Shown here one piece after another: positions 1-7,184 of a stretch of 22,811 nt of DNA. How positions within the stretch are numbered: the first letter of the stretch is position 1; each line of letters opens with the position of its first letter. The position numbers and the translations under genes were made by a program. This DNA is from DASSBG01 sp965651365 (GTDB lineage Bacteria; Pseudomonadota; Gammaproteobacteria; Xanthomonadales; Rhodanobacteraceae), in contig CBFGSA010000035.1 in assembly GCA_965651365.1 (NCBI GenBank), positions 1-22,811 of the forward strand, given 5' to 3'. A model generated the notes under the pieces. The model saw only the letters and a list, made by a program, of their open reading frames with translations, ran no database searches and was not told the origin of the DNA.

Positions 1-277
1 TGCTGGTGCGACCGCGCGGTTTGTAGTGGGCGACTTTGCGCCTTGGGTTTGCGATGGCACCACGCAGATGTGATGGCCTTGATCGCGGTTGGTCCGCATT
101 TCGCGGAGAACTGACTCAGCGGGATTCGAACTTCCCGCACCAGATCGGCAACGAAAAACACCTGTATTTCGGGCCGGCGCCGGAGACGGCGCAATTTCCA
201 ACCCGCGAAGTATAATTTTGCATGCAGGGTCCGACAAGTGCGCTTTCGCCGCGGTTCAGCTTGAGTTCAATGCCGGT
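1..277. other. Unassigned left edge downstream of ygfZ
   Basis: No recognisable gene was found on either strand. Short open stretches enter from the left edge, but none resembles a family I know. A perfect 6-bp hairpin with a GAGA loop lies at 177-192 (GCGCCG/CGGCGC); it sits just beyond the ygfZ stop and could help end that transcript, but no T-run follows it. On the minus strand, TTGTCG (232-237) and TATACT (209-214) are 17 bases apart and could be a weak promoter reading out of the window. Confidence 0.4.
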
Positions 278-1066
278 TCAGGCCGAAAATTGCCGCACCA
301 GAGTCGTTTTTTCAAGCTTGTCAAGCGCGCCCTCGCGCAACACGATCAGGGCGTCGTTGCCGGCGCGCTGCAGAACCGTTCCGACATTCTGCTCGTCATG
401 GCGCAAGGAGTGGCCGGGTTGCCAGTGCTGCCCGGTGGCGACATGCGCCAGCGCGTACTTGTGCTTGCCGCGATGGTGCAGGCGGTTGACCATTTCCTGG
501 CCCGGATAGCAGCCCTTGCCCAGTGCCACGGCACCGAGTCGGTGTAGCCCGAGCGCCGGTGGCAGCAGGCGATCCAGTGCCGCATCGGGCAGCCAGGGAT
601 GGCCGGCGGCAATGGCCCGCAGCGTGCAGTCCCGCCACGCGTCTGCGCTTGCTGTAGCTGCACGCGTGGCGAGGGACAGGCTGTAGTCGCCGAAGCCGAA
701 GACGGTCGTGCTTTCGTCCCGATCCAGTTGGCCGTGTGGCAGCGCAGATCCCGGCTGCAGATGTGCATGGTCGTCGGTCTCGATGATCACCTTGCTGCGC
801 AGCACGAATGGAGACATGGCTTGACGCAGGGCGTGTGCGCAGCCGCCGCGCAGGACAATGCGCAGGCATTCGTCTTCCAGCCAGACCATGCCGACGAACC
901 GAACCTTGCCGCCGGCATCCAGCCAGGCCGTCCATTGCCAGTGTTCGCGGTCGAGTTGATCGACCCGGCTGGCGAGCTGGCTGGAAGCGAAAGCACGCGC
1001 ATCTTCGCCATGGAGTTGAAGAAGCTGTGCCTGTGACACGGGGTTGACTGTAGAGTCGTTGTGCAT
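278..1066 (-). CDS. ygfZ: YgfZ/GcvT-domain folate-binding protein (Fe-S cluster maintenance)
   Basis: The 262-residue product belongs to the YgfZ/CAF17/GcvT-like family, tetrahydrofolate-dependent proteins needed for full activity of certain Fe-S enzymes. The family signature is clear at about residues 184-191 (KGCYPGQE, with the conserved cysteine at 186), followed by the basic stretch NRLHHRGKHK. The protein is shorter than the E. coli homologue (about 326 aa). I chose the ATG at 1066, which begins MHNDSTVNP; a longer reading to 1129 would need a TTG start and adds 21 residues unlike the family. The gene is divergent from the succinate dehydrogenase block. In E. coli ygfZ likewise lies divergent to sdhE-ygfX, so this is an expanded version of a known association. 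The family call is firm; the precise substrate is not known from sequence. Confidence 0.93.
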   Translation of the reverse strand: MHNDSTVNPVSQAQLLQLHGEDARAFASSQLASRVDQLDREHWQWTAWLDAGGKVRFVGMVWLEDECLRIVLRGGCAHALRQAMSPFVLRSKVIIETDDHAHLQPGSALPHGQLDRDESTTVFGFGDYSLSLATRAATASADAWRDCTLRAIAAGHPWLPDAALDRLLPPALGLHRLGAVALGKGCYPGQEMVNRLHHRGKHKYALAHVATGQHWQPGHSLRHDEQNVGTVLQRAGNDALIVLREGALDKLEKTTLVRQFSA

Positions 1067-1092
1067 GGTCCAAAGGGCGTAGTCGGGGGCTG

Positions 1093-1130
1093 CCAGGTAC
1101 CTGGGTGACTTGGCAAGATTGCATGCCAAG
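1093..1130. promoter_or_regulatory. Two palindromes in the ygfZ / SDH divergent region
   Basis: The 83 bases between the two divergent starts hold a perfect 12-bp palindrome, CCAGGTACCTGG (1093-1104), and a second dyad, CTTGGCA-N8-TGCCAAG (1109-1130). Such packing is typical of operator sites for dimeric regulators placed to control both directions. The regulator is unknown, and no clear -35/-10 pair could be assigned on either strand. Confidence 0.35.
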
Positions 1131-1149
1131 GATTAAGCTTGCACGATAC

Positions 1150-1323
1150 ATGTCCACACCTGAATCCCCCAAGCCCGATCTCCCGCGCCCACCCGCCGCT
1201 GACAACTTTGGCAATGGCGAGCGTGAGCAAGGCGGGCAGGATGTGCCGCGCGGCAAGCCGAAGCGGCTCGATCCGACGCGGTACGGGGATTGGGAAAAGA
1301 ATGGACGTTGTATCGATTTTTGA
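1150..1323 (+). CDS. DUF1674 / SDHAF4-like succinate dehydrogenase assembly factor
   Basis: This is a small protein of 57 residues from the ATG at 1150. Its C-terminal part carries the DUF1674 signature: a basic, proline-containing lead-in (RGKPKRLDPTRYGDWE) and an ending of KNGRCIDF. DUF1674 is the family of mitochondrial SDHAF4/Sdh8, which binds the flavinylated SdhA subunit and helps it join SdhB. The N-terminal half is rich in proline, charge and glycine, and looks disordered, as in other members. An upstream in-frame ATG at 1123 would add nine residues; neither start has a well-placed ribosome binding site, though AAGGA occurs at 1128-1132. Lying 72 bases before sdhC supports the assignment. 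Confidence 0.85.
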   Translation: MSTPESPKPDLPRPPAADNFGNGEREQGGQDVPRGKPKRLDPTRYGDWEKNGRCIDF

Positions 1324-1395
1324 TGTTTCCGGTTCCGGAATATGCTCGCCTGCCGGGCGCCTCCGGACGTGTTCAAGCGAAGGGGCATAGCCGCC

Positions 1396-1791
1396 ATGGC
1401 CAGTACCGAACGACCGTTATCGCCGCATATTGGGATCTACCGCTGGCAGGCCCAGATGGTGACCTCGATTCTGCATCGTGCCAGCGGCATTGCACTGGCT
1501 GCCGGCAGCATCCTGCTGCTGATCGGCCTGTTGGCCTTGGCTGCCGGACCGGCGGCATTTGCCAAAGTGCAGGCTTTTTGCACTTCCTGGTTCGGCATCA
1601 TTCTGCTGCTTGGCTGGACCTGGTCGCTGGCGTTCCACCTGCTCAACGGCATCCGCCATCTGCTGCAGGACGCCGGCATGGGTTTTCGCATCGAGCAGTT
1701 TGTGCGCAACAGCTGGCTGGTGTCGATCGGCTCGATCGTGCTGACCATTCTGGTCTGGGCCATCGCACTTGCAGGCGGGGGTGCAGCATGA
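1396..1791 (+). CDS. sdhC: Succinate dehydrogenase cytochrome b556 subunit SdhC
   Basis: This 131-residue membrane-anchor subunit of complex II has three predicted helices (about 31-50, 65-85 and 106-127). The N-terminal motif RPLSPHIGIYRW and the SILHRASG segment (24-31) are typical of SdhC, the latter contributing to the ubiquinone pocket. His81 in the segment HLLNGIRHLLQD is the likely axial ligand of haem b. The ATG at 1396 is preceded by GAAGGGG (1379-1385) at good spacing, so I prefer it to longer readings. The stop overlaps the sdhD start (ATGA), implying translational coupling. With SdhD it forms the quinone and haem site that anchors SdhAB to the cytoplasmic membrane. Confidence 0.95.
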   Translation: MASTERPLSPHIGIYRWQAQMVTSILHRASGIALAAGSILLLIGLLALAAGPAAFAKVQAFCTSWFGIILLLGWTWSLAFHLLNGIRHLLQDAGMGFRIEQFVRNSWLVSIGSIVLTILVWAIALAGGGAA

Positions 1792-2171
1792 GTGCGCTGC
1801 GTGACCCGATGAAGCGTGCCGTGGGCCTGGGTTCGGCCAAGCACGGCGTGCATCACTTCCTGGTCCAGCGGATCACGGCGATTGCGCTGATCGTGCTGGG
1901 CATCTGGTTCTCGGTGTTGGTGCTCGGGCTGTTGGGCAGTGACTACCTGACGGCGCGCCTGACACTGGCGCAGCCGTTCAATGCGGTGCTGATGATTGCC
2001 TTCGTGGTGGCCGTGTTCTGGCATGCCCAGCTCGGCCTGCAGGTCGTGATCGAAGACTACGTGCACAAGCCGTGGCTCGGCATGACGCTGCAGATTGTGA
2101 TCAAGTTCTTGTGTTTCATTGCAGGCGTGGCCGGCGTGCTGGCCGTGCTGCGCATCACCCTGGGAAGCTGA
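1788..2171 (+). CDS. sdhD: Succinate dehydrogenase membrane anchor subunit SdhD
   Basis: The 127-residue second membrane anchor of complex II has three hydrophobic helices at about 28-50, 62-87 and 101-124. His79 in FWHAQLGLQ aligns with the second haem-b ligand of E. coli SdhD, and Asp90-Tyr91 (VIEDYVHKP) aligns with the quinone-site tyrosine region. The ATG at 1788 overlaps the sdhC stop by four bases. The frame stays open upstream through sdhC, but that part does not resemble SdhD. Only two bases separate its stop from the sdhA start, so sdhC, sdhD and sdhA are clearly one translational series. Confidence 0.94.
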   Translation: MSALRDPMKRAVGLGSAKHGVHHFLVQRITAIALIVLGIWFSVLVLGLLGSDYLTARLTLAQPFNAVLMIAFVVAVFWHAQLGLQVVIEDYVHKPWLGMTLQIVIKFLCFIAGVAGVLAVLRITLGS

Positions 2172-2173
2172 CG

Positions 2174-3961
2174 ATGGCGAGTTACGAAATTCAGGAACAC
2201 AAGTCCGACGTGGTCGTGGTCGGCGCCGGTGGTGCCGGGCTGCGCGCCACGCTGGGCCTGGCTGCCAAGAACCTGGACACGGTCTGCGTGACCAAGGTGT
2301 TCCCGACCCGCTCGCACACGGTGGCTGCCCAGGGCGGCGTGGCCGCATCGCTGGCCAACATGGGCGAGGATGACTGGCGCTGGCACATGTACGACACCGT
2401 CAAGGGCGGTGACTGGCTGGGCGATCAGGACGCGATCGAGTTCATGTGCCGCGAGGCCGTGCCCGCGGTGGTCGAACTGGAACACTACGGCGTGCCGTTT
2501 TCGCGTACCGACGAGGGCAAGATCTACCAGCGCCCGTTCGGCGGCATGACCACCCATTTTGGCAAGGGCACGGCCCAGCGCACCTGCGCCGCGGCCGACC
2601 GCACCGGGCACGCGATCCTGCACGCGCTGTACCAGCAGTCGCTGAAGCACAAGGCGCGCTTTTTCATCGAGTACTTCGCCACCGACCTGATCTTTGACGA
2701 CGACGGCAAGTGCTGCGGCGTGCTGGCGCTGGATCTCAACGAAGGCGTGCTGCACCTGTTCCGCGGCCATGCCGTGGTGCTGGCCACCGGCGGCTACGGT
2801 CGCGCCTATTTCTCCTGCACTTCGGCACATACCTGCACCGGTGACGGTGGCGGCATGGTACTGCGGGCCGGCCTGGCGCTGCAGGACATGGAATTCGTGC
2901 AATTCCACCCGACCGGCATCTACGGTGCCGGCTGCCTGATCACCGAAGGCGTGCGCGGCGAAGGCGGCTATCTGACCAATTCCGAAGGCGAACGCTTCAT
3001 GGAGCGCTACGCGCCCAGTGCCAAGGACCTGGCTTCACGCGACGTGGTCAGCCGCGCCATCACCATGGAGATCCGCGAAGGCCGCGGCGTGGGCGAGGAC
3101 AAGGACCATGCCCATCTGAATCTGCAACATCTGGGTTCGGACGTGATCCACGAACGCCTGCCCGGCATTGCCGAGACCGCGCGCATCTTCTCCGGCGTCG
3201 ACGTGACCAGGGAACCAATTCCGATTCTGCCCACCGTGCACTACAACATGGGCGGTATCCCGACCAACTACCATGGCGAGGTGGTGCAGCCGAAGGACGG
3301 CGATCCGGAAGTGGTGGTGCCGGGCCTGTTCGCCATCGGCGAGGCCGCCTGCGTGTCGGTGCATGGTGGCAACCGGCTGGGTTCGAATTCCTTGCTTGAT
3401 CTGGTGGTGTTCGGCCGCGCCGCAGCCAACCGCTGTGCCGAGGTCATCCAGGCCGGCGAGGCGCACCGCGACCTGCCCGAAGGCGTGGTCGACAAGGCGG
3501 TGGACCGGTTCGACAGGATCCGTCATGCCGACGGCGACTCGCCGACCGCCGAAGTGCGCCTGCAGATGCAGAAGACCATGCAGGAGGATGCAGCCGTATT
3601 CCGTACGGCCGAGTCGCTGGCCGATGGTTGCAAGCGCATCGACAAGGTGCACCAGCGCCGCGAGGATCTCAAGGTCACCGACCGTTCGATGATCTGGAAT
3701 TCGGACCTGGTCGAGACCCTGGAGCTGACCAACCTGCTGGACCAGGCCGTGGCCACCATGTATTCGGCCGAGCAGCGCACCGAGACCCGCGGCGCCCACG
3801 CGCGCGAGGACTTCCCCGAACGCGACGACGAGCACTGGATGAAGCACACCTATGTCTGGGTCGACGACAAGGGCAAGTCCCGTTTCGATTTCCGGCCCGT
3901 GCACGACCAGCCGCTGAGCGACGAGATCGAGTCGATCCCGCCGAAGAAAAGGGTGTACTAG
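2174..3961 (+). CDS. sdhA: Succinate dehydrogenase flavoprotein subunit SdhA
   Basis: This 595-residue catalytic subunit oxidises succinate to fumarate and passes electrons to SdhB. The dinucleotide-binding motif VVVGAGGAGLRA lies near residues 13-25. His48 in RSHTVAAQGG is the site of covalent FAD attachment. The FHPTGIYGAG and TEGVRGEGG segments, and later HGGNRLGSNSLLDLVVFGR, are the active-site and FAD-binding signatures of the family. The length matches SdhA (about 590-600). The ATG at 2174 follows the sdhD stop by two bases. SdhE (4914-5162) and the DUF1674 protein (1150-1323) both act on this subunit in other organisms, so its maturation machinery is encoded on either side. Confidence 0.98.
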   Translation: MASYEIQEHKSDVVVVGAGGAGLRATLGLAAKNLDTVCVTKVFPTRSHTVAAQGGVAASLANMGEDDWRWHMYDTVKGGDWLGDQDAIEFMCREAVPAVVELEHYGVPFSRTDEGKIYQRPFGGMTTHFGKGTAQRTCAAADRTGHAILHALYQQSLKHKARFFIEYFATDLIFDDDGKCCGVLALDLNEGVLHLFRGHAVVLATGGYGRAYFSCTSAHTCTGDGGGMVLRAGLALQDMEFVQFHPTGIYGAGCLITEGVRGEGGYLTNSEGERFMERYAPSAKDLASRDVVSRAITMEIREGRGVGEDKDHAHLNLQHLGSDVIHERLPGIAETARIFSGVDVTREPIPILPTVHYNMGGIPTNYHGEVVQPKDGDPEVVVPGLFAIGEAACVSVHGGNRLGSNSLLDLVVFGRAAANRCAEVIQAGEAHRDLPEGVVDKAVDRFDRIRHADGDSPTAEVRLQMQKTMQEDAAVFRTAESLADGCKRIDKVHQRREDLKVTDRSMIWNSDLVETLELTNLLDQAVATMYSAEQRTETRGAHAREDFPERDDEHWMKHTYVWVDDKGKSRFDFRPVHDQPLSDEIESIPPKKRVY

Positions 3962-3965
3962 TGGG

Positions 3966-4125
3966 CGGGACCCGGGACCCGGGACTCGGGACCCGGAAAA
4001 GCAAGAGCGGAAAAGCAAAGGCGAAAGAACATGCAGAATCGAACACATTCGAAACGGTTGGAATTGCGTGGGCGGGTACGCTGGCCTGACACGAACGATT
4101 CCCCATTCCCGATTCCCGATTCCCG
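3966..4125. repeat. Heptad repeat arrays in the sdhA-sdhB gap
   Basis: Four 7-base units of the form CGGGACC (one CGGGACT) run at 3966-3993. At the other end of the gap, 4098-4125 holds four units of ATTCCCG type, which read CGGGAAT/GGGGAAT on the minus strand. The two arrays thus lie in opposite orientation, separated by about 105 bases that include a partly repeated purine-rich segment (GGAAAAGCAA twice). The same two heptads recur together at 6991-7070. The gap delays sdhB by 173 bases in an otherwise gapless operon. Confidence 0.85.
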
Positions 4126-4134
4126 GAAATAAAA

Positions 4135-4917
4135 ATGGCTGAATTCACGCTTCCCCAGAACTCGAAGATTGGCAAGGGCCGCGACTGGCCGGCGCCGGAA
4201 AAGGCCAAAACACTGCGGACCTTCAAGGTCTACCGCTGGAGCCCGGATGACGACGAGAATCCGCGCATGGACACCTACCATGTGGATGTCGGCTCGACGC
4301 CGATGGTTCTGGACGTGCTGCTCAAGATCAAGAACGAGATCGATCCGACGCTGACCCTGCGTCGCTCCTGCCGCGAAGGCGTGTGCGGTTCGTGCGCGAT
4401 GAACATCGACGGCACCAACACCCTGGCCTGCACCAAGGCGCTCGATGAACTGCCGAAGGGCGAGGTCAAGATCTACCCGCTGCCGCACATGCCGGTGGTC
4501 AAGGACCTGGTGCCGGATCTGACGCACTTCTATGCCCAGTACGCCTCGATCGAGCCCTGGATCAAGACCGAGAGCCCGGTGCCGGGCGAGCGCGAACGGC
4601 TGCAGTCGCCCGAGGATCGCACGAAGCTCGATGGCCTGTACGAGTGCATCCTGTGCGCCTGCTGTTCGACCGCCTGTCCAAGCTACTGGTGGAACCCGGA
4701 TCGCTACATGGGACCGGCCGTGCTCCTGCAAGCCTACCGCTGGATTGCCGACAGTCGCGACGAGGCCACCGGCGAGCGGCTCGACTTCCTGGAAGATCCG
4801 TTCAAGCTGTACCGCTGCCACACCATCATGAACTGCACCCGCACCTGTCCCAAGCACCTCAATCCCGCCGAAGCCATCGGCAACATCAAGCAGCTGCTGG
4901 TGCAGCGCCAGAATTGA
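4135..4917 (+). CDS. sdhB: Succinate dehydrogenase iron-sulfur subunit SdhB
   Basis: The 260-residue electron-transfer subunit carries three clusters in the usual order. The 2Fe-2S ferredoxin motif is SCREGVCGSCAMN with a distal cysteine (TLAC). The 4Fe-4S motif is CILCACCSTACPSYWWNP, and the 3Fe-4S/4Fe-4S segment is CHTIMNCTRTCPKHLNP. It passes electrons from FAD to the quinone site in SdhCD. The N-terminal stretch (about 25 residues) before FKVYRWSP is slightly longer than in E. coli. The ATG at 4135 follows the heptad array by nine bases, and GGAA at the array edge is the best nearby ribosome binding site. The stop overlaps the sdhE start. Confidence 0.97.
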   Translation: MAEFTLPQNSKIGKGRDWPAPEKAKTLRTFKVYRWSPDDDENPRMDTYHVDVGSTPMVLDVLLKIKNEIDPTLTLRRSCREGVCGSCAMNIDGTNTLACTKALDELPKGEVKIYPLPHMPVVKDLVPDLTHFYAQYASIEPWIKTESPVPGERERLQSPEDRTKLDGLYECILCACCSTACPSYWWNPDRYMGPAVLLQAYRWIADSRDEATGERLDFLEDPFKLYRCHTIMNCTRTCPKHLNPAEAIGNIKQLLVQRQN

Positions 4918-5162
4918 ACGAGGCCGAAGCCCGCCGCCTGCGCTGGCGCGCGCGCCGCGGCACCCGCGAACTGGACAGCCTGGTCGGCTGGTGGCTGGAC
5001 CAGCGCCTGGCGGACGCGGACGACGCGCAGCGCCAGGCATTTGATGCGCTGCTCGACTGCCAGGATCCGGAGCTGTGGGACTGGATCATGGGCCACGGCA
5101 AGGCGCCGCGCGTGGACTGGCAGGCCATCATCGATGACATCCGCACCGCCCATCGGTTTTGA
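4914..5162 (+). CDS. sdhE: SdhE, FAD assembly factor for SdhA (YgfY/CptB, SDHAF2-like)
   Basis: This 82-residue protein belongs to the SdhE/YgfY/SDHAF2 family, which binds apo-SdhA and promotes covalent flavinylation. The hallmark RGTRELD lies near residues 15-21 (the family RGxxE motif), followed by LVGWWLD and the conserved C-terminal segment DPELWDWIMG. No ATG or GTG exists before the motif in this frame. The likely start is the TTG at 4914, which overlaps the sdhB stop as TTGA; the resulting length agrees with the family (about 80-95 aa). Coupling to sdhB would match SdhE output to that of the complex. Confidence 0.93.
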   Translation: MNEAEARRLRWRARRGTRELDSLVGWWLDQRLADADDAQRQAFDALLDCQDPELWDWIMGHGKAPRVDWQAIIDDIRTAHRF

Positions 5163-5559
5163 GTACCGCGCCTCGCGCCTGCTGATGCTGGCGCTGCTTG
5201 CCGTTGCCGCACTGGCCATTGTGGCCGTGTACCTATCCGCATTGCCCGGTTTCGCGCGCATCATCCTGACAGTATTGGTGGCAGCCGTTTCCGGCAGCAG
5301 TTTCGGCCGCTTGCTGCGCCCGCGCGTGCGCTCGGTGCTGTGGCAGGCCGATGGCAGCGTGTACCTGCACCTCAACGACATGCTGCACGAGCCCGCGCGC
5401 GAATCCGCTGCCGAGCTCGCTGCCAGCCAGATCACCGGCCCGCTGATCATTCTCAAGCTGCGCTGGCTGCAGCACGGCCGCGCCACCCTGTGGCTGCTCC
5501 CCGACAACCTCGATGCCGACACCCGTCGCCGACTGCGGGTGCGCATCCGTTCCAGGTAA
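5134..5559 (+). CDS. ygfX: YgfX/CptA family membrane protein
   Basis: The 141-residue protein has a short N-terminal segment, two closely spaced membrane helices (about 15-34 and 40-57) and a cytoplasmic domain with the family features VLWQADGSVYLHL and the late WLLPDNLDADTRRRLRVRI. This fits YgfX (CptA), the membrane partner always found with sdhE (ygfY/cptB). It was reported in E. coli as a toxin affecting cytoskeletal proteins, a view now debated, and an SDH-related role has also been proposed. The ATG at 5134 lies 29 bases inside sdhE, and overlap of the pair is also seen elsewhere. Length matches the family (about 135). Its function here should not be taken as toxin without tests. Confidence 0.85.
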   Translation: MTSAPPIGFEYRASRLLMLALLAVAALAIVAVYLSALPGFARIILTVLVAAVSGSSFGRLLRPRVRSVLWQADGSVYLHLNDMLHEPARESAAELAASQITGPLIILKLRWLQHGRATLWLLPDNLDADTRRRLRVRIRSR

Positions 5560-5671
5560 TGTCGCGTGGTTTTTGTTGCCGGAGATTGTTTTTCATGTTC
5601 GAACAGTCGCGTGTAGTCGCAGTCTGACGACGCTCGAAGGTGCGCGCCGCTTGCCGCGCGCCCGGCAATGC

Positions 5672-5699
5672 GGCACCCTGCACGCTGCCGTGCGGTGCC
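5672..5699 (+). promoter_or_regulatory. Strong hairpin in the ygfX-lolC gap
   Basis: Outer arms GGCACC (5672-5677) and GGTGCC (5694-5699) enclose a further GCAC/GTGC stem with a 2-base bulge and a 6-base loop. No T-run follows, so it is not a standard terminator. It lies about 40 bases before the lolC start and could be a leader structure or an mRNA-processing point. The rest of the 179-base gap shows no confident promoter. Confidence 0.35.
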
Positions 5700-5738
5700 A
5701 TGCGCCGTTCTCCCTCCATCGCAGGACATGCAGTCACG

Positions 5739-6986
5739 ATGTTTCGACCTCTGGAAATGTTCATTGGCCTGCGCTACACGCGGGCCAAGCGGCGGAATCA
5801 TTTCATTTCCTTCATTTCGCTGGTGTCGATGCTGGGCATCACGGTGGGCATCGTGGCGCTGATCACGGTGATTTCGGTGATGAACGGTTTCGACGGCGAG
5901 TTGCGCTCGCGCATTCTGGGCATGGTCTCGGATGCCACGATTCTCAGCACTTCAGACAACATGCCCGACTGGCAGGGCGCGGTGGATCGCGCGCAGGCGA
6001 ATCCGGAAGTGCTGGGCGCGGCGCCGTTCGTGGAGCGCTACGTGATGATCCAGGGCCGCGCCGATCAGCCGGCCGGCGCGCTGGTGCGCGGCGTGCTGCC
6101 GAAGATGGAGCCGAAGGTGTCGCAGCTGGCCTCGGACATGGTCGCCGGTTCACTGAATGATCTGCAGCCGGGCTCCTGGAATATCGTGCTGGGTCGGGAT
6201 CTGGCGCTGAGTCTGGGCGTGGGCGTGGGCGACAAGGTGGTGGTGTACGCGGCACGCTTCAGTGCCTCGCCGATCGGCGCGGTGCCCAAGCTGCGCCGGT
6301 TCACGGTCAGCGGCATCTTCAGCGCCGGCATGCAGGAATACGATTCGGGCGTGGCCGTGACCAGCATGCGCGATATCGCGCGCCTCTACGGCATGTCAGG
6401 AGCGAGCGGCATCCGATTGAAACTGAAAGACAAATACCGTGCCTGGCAGCTCGCCCGGCAGCTTGCCGACGAACTCGGGCCGATGTATCGGGTACGCACC
6501 TGGATGCAGAGCAATGCCAACCTGCTGGGCGCGATCGAGATGGAGAAGAAGGTGATGTTCCTGATCCTGTCGCTGATCATCGCGGTGGCCGCATTCAACC
6601 TGGTTTCGACCCTGGTCATGCTGGTCACCGACAAGCAGGCGGACATCGCCATCTTGCGCACGCTGGGCGCCACGCCACGCAGCATCATGGGCGTTTTCAT
6701 GGTCCAGGGCCTGGTGGTCGGCGTGATCGGCATTGCCCTGGGCGTGCTGTTCGGCGTGCTGTTGGCGGTCAACGTGCCGTCGATTGTGGAATGGATCGAA
6801 CATGTGTTCCACGTGCAGTTCCTGTCGCCCGATGTGTACTACATTTCCGAGGTGCCCAGCCAGCTTGAATGGTCGGACGTAGGCTGGATCACCGGCCTGG
6901 CATTCGTGTTCTGCCTGCTGGCGACCTTGTATCCGGCGTGGCGGGCCTCGCGCACGCAACCGGCGCAGGCGTTGCGTTATGAGTAA
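5739..6986 (+). CDS. lolC: Lipoprotein-releasing ABC transporter permease LolC/LolE
   Basis: The 415-residue permease is of the LolCDE type, which extracts outer-membrane lipoproteins from the inner membrane and hands them to LolA. It has the classic layout: an N-terminal helix preceded by FIGLRYTRAKRRNHFISFISLVSM, a large periplasmic domain (about 50-270), and three helices in the last third, ending in the MacB/FtsX-like segment LYPAWRASRTQPAQALRYE. The ATG at 5739 gives the expected N-terminus. Only one permease is seen beside lolD, so the complex may use a homodimer (LolF-like) or a second permease elsewhere; LolC and LolE cannot be told apart securely. It precedes lolD by 198 bases. Confidence 0.93.
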   Translation: MFRPLEMFIGLRYTRAKRRNHFISFISLVSMLGITVGIVALITVISVMNGFDGELRSRILGMVSDATILSTSDNMPDWQGAVDRAQANPEVLGAAPFVERYVMIQGRADQPAGALVRGVLPKMEPKVSQLASDMVAGSLNDLQPGSWNIVLGRDLALSLGVGVGDKVVVYAARFSASPIGAVPKLRRFTVSGIFSAGMQEYDSGVAVTSMRDIARLYGMSGASGIRLKLKDKYRAWQLARQLADELGPMYRVRTWMQSNANLLGAIEMEKKVMFLILSLIIAVAAFNLVSTLVMLVTDKQADIAILRTLGATPRSIMGVFMVQGLVVGVIGIALGVLFGVLLAVNVPSIVEWIEHVFHVQFLSPDVYYISEVPSQLEWSDVGWITGLAFVFCLLATLYPAWRASRTQPAQALRYE

Positions 6987-6990
6987 GAGC

Positions 6991-7070
6991 CGGGAATCGG
7001 GAATGGGAAATCGGGAATCAAAGCTCAAGAGCCGGGAATCGGGAATTGCTGGGCGGGACCCGGGACCCGG
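6991..7070. repeat. Heptad repeat array in the lolC-lolD gap
   Basis: Units of CGGGAAT occur at 6991-7004, 7012-7018 and 7033-7046 (one GGGAAAT intervenes), followed by CGGGACC units at 7054-7067. This is the same pair of heptads as in the sdhA-sdhB gap, including a shared stretch reading TGGGCGGGACCCGGGACCCG. Here the two types run in the same direction. The remaining gap up to 7184 is GC-rich, with no other structure that I could recognise. Confidence 0.85.
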
Positions 7071-7184
7071 GGTGAGCCGGACCGAACTGCCGGGGGCAGT
7101 TCGCAGCCGGCGAACGCCCGGCAGGGAGCCGGGCCGGGCAATACCCACCATGGATGGTTGCTTGCCGAAAAACCGGAGCCTGAA

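Noticed and set aside
104..145. tRNA-like T-loop (GTTCGAATCCC on the minus strand)
   Set aside because: The five bases on each side of TTCGAAT do not pair as a T-stem, and no acceptor, D or anticodon arms could be placed around it.
89..547. 152-codon frame on the plus strand at the left edge
   Set aside because: It overlaps the ygfZ C-terminus including the region of its signature and shows no domain of its own.
1067..1129. Longer N-terminus of YgfZ from a TTG codon
   Set aside because: The extra 21 residues do not match the family and would cover the palindromic divergent control region; the ATG at 1066 is preferred.
3966..4125. CRISPR-like array
   Set aside because: The 7-base units are contiguous or nearly so, without spacers of constant length, and there are no cas genes in the window.
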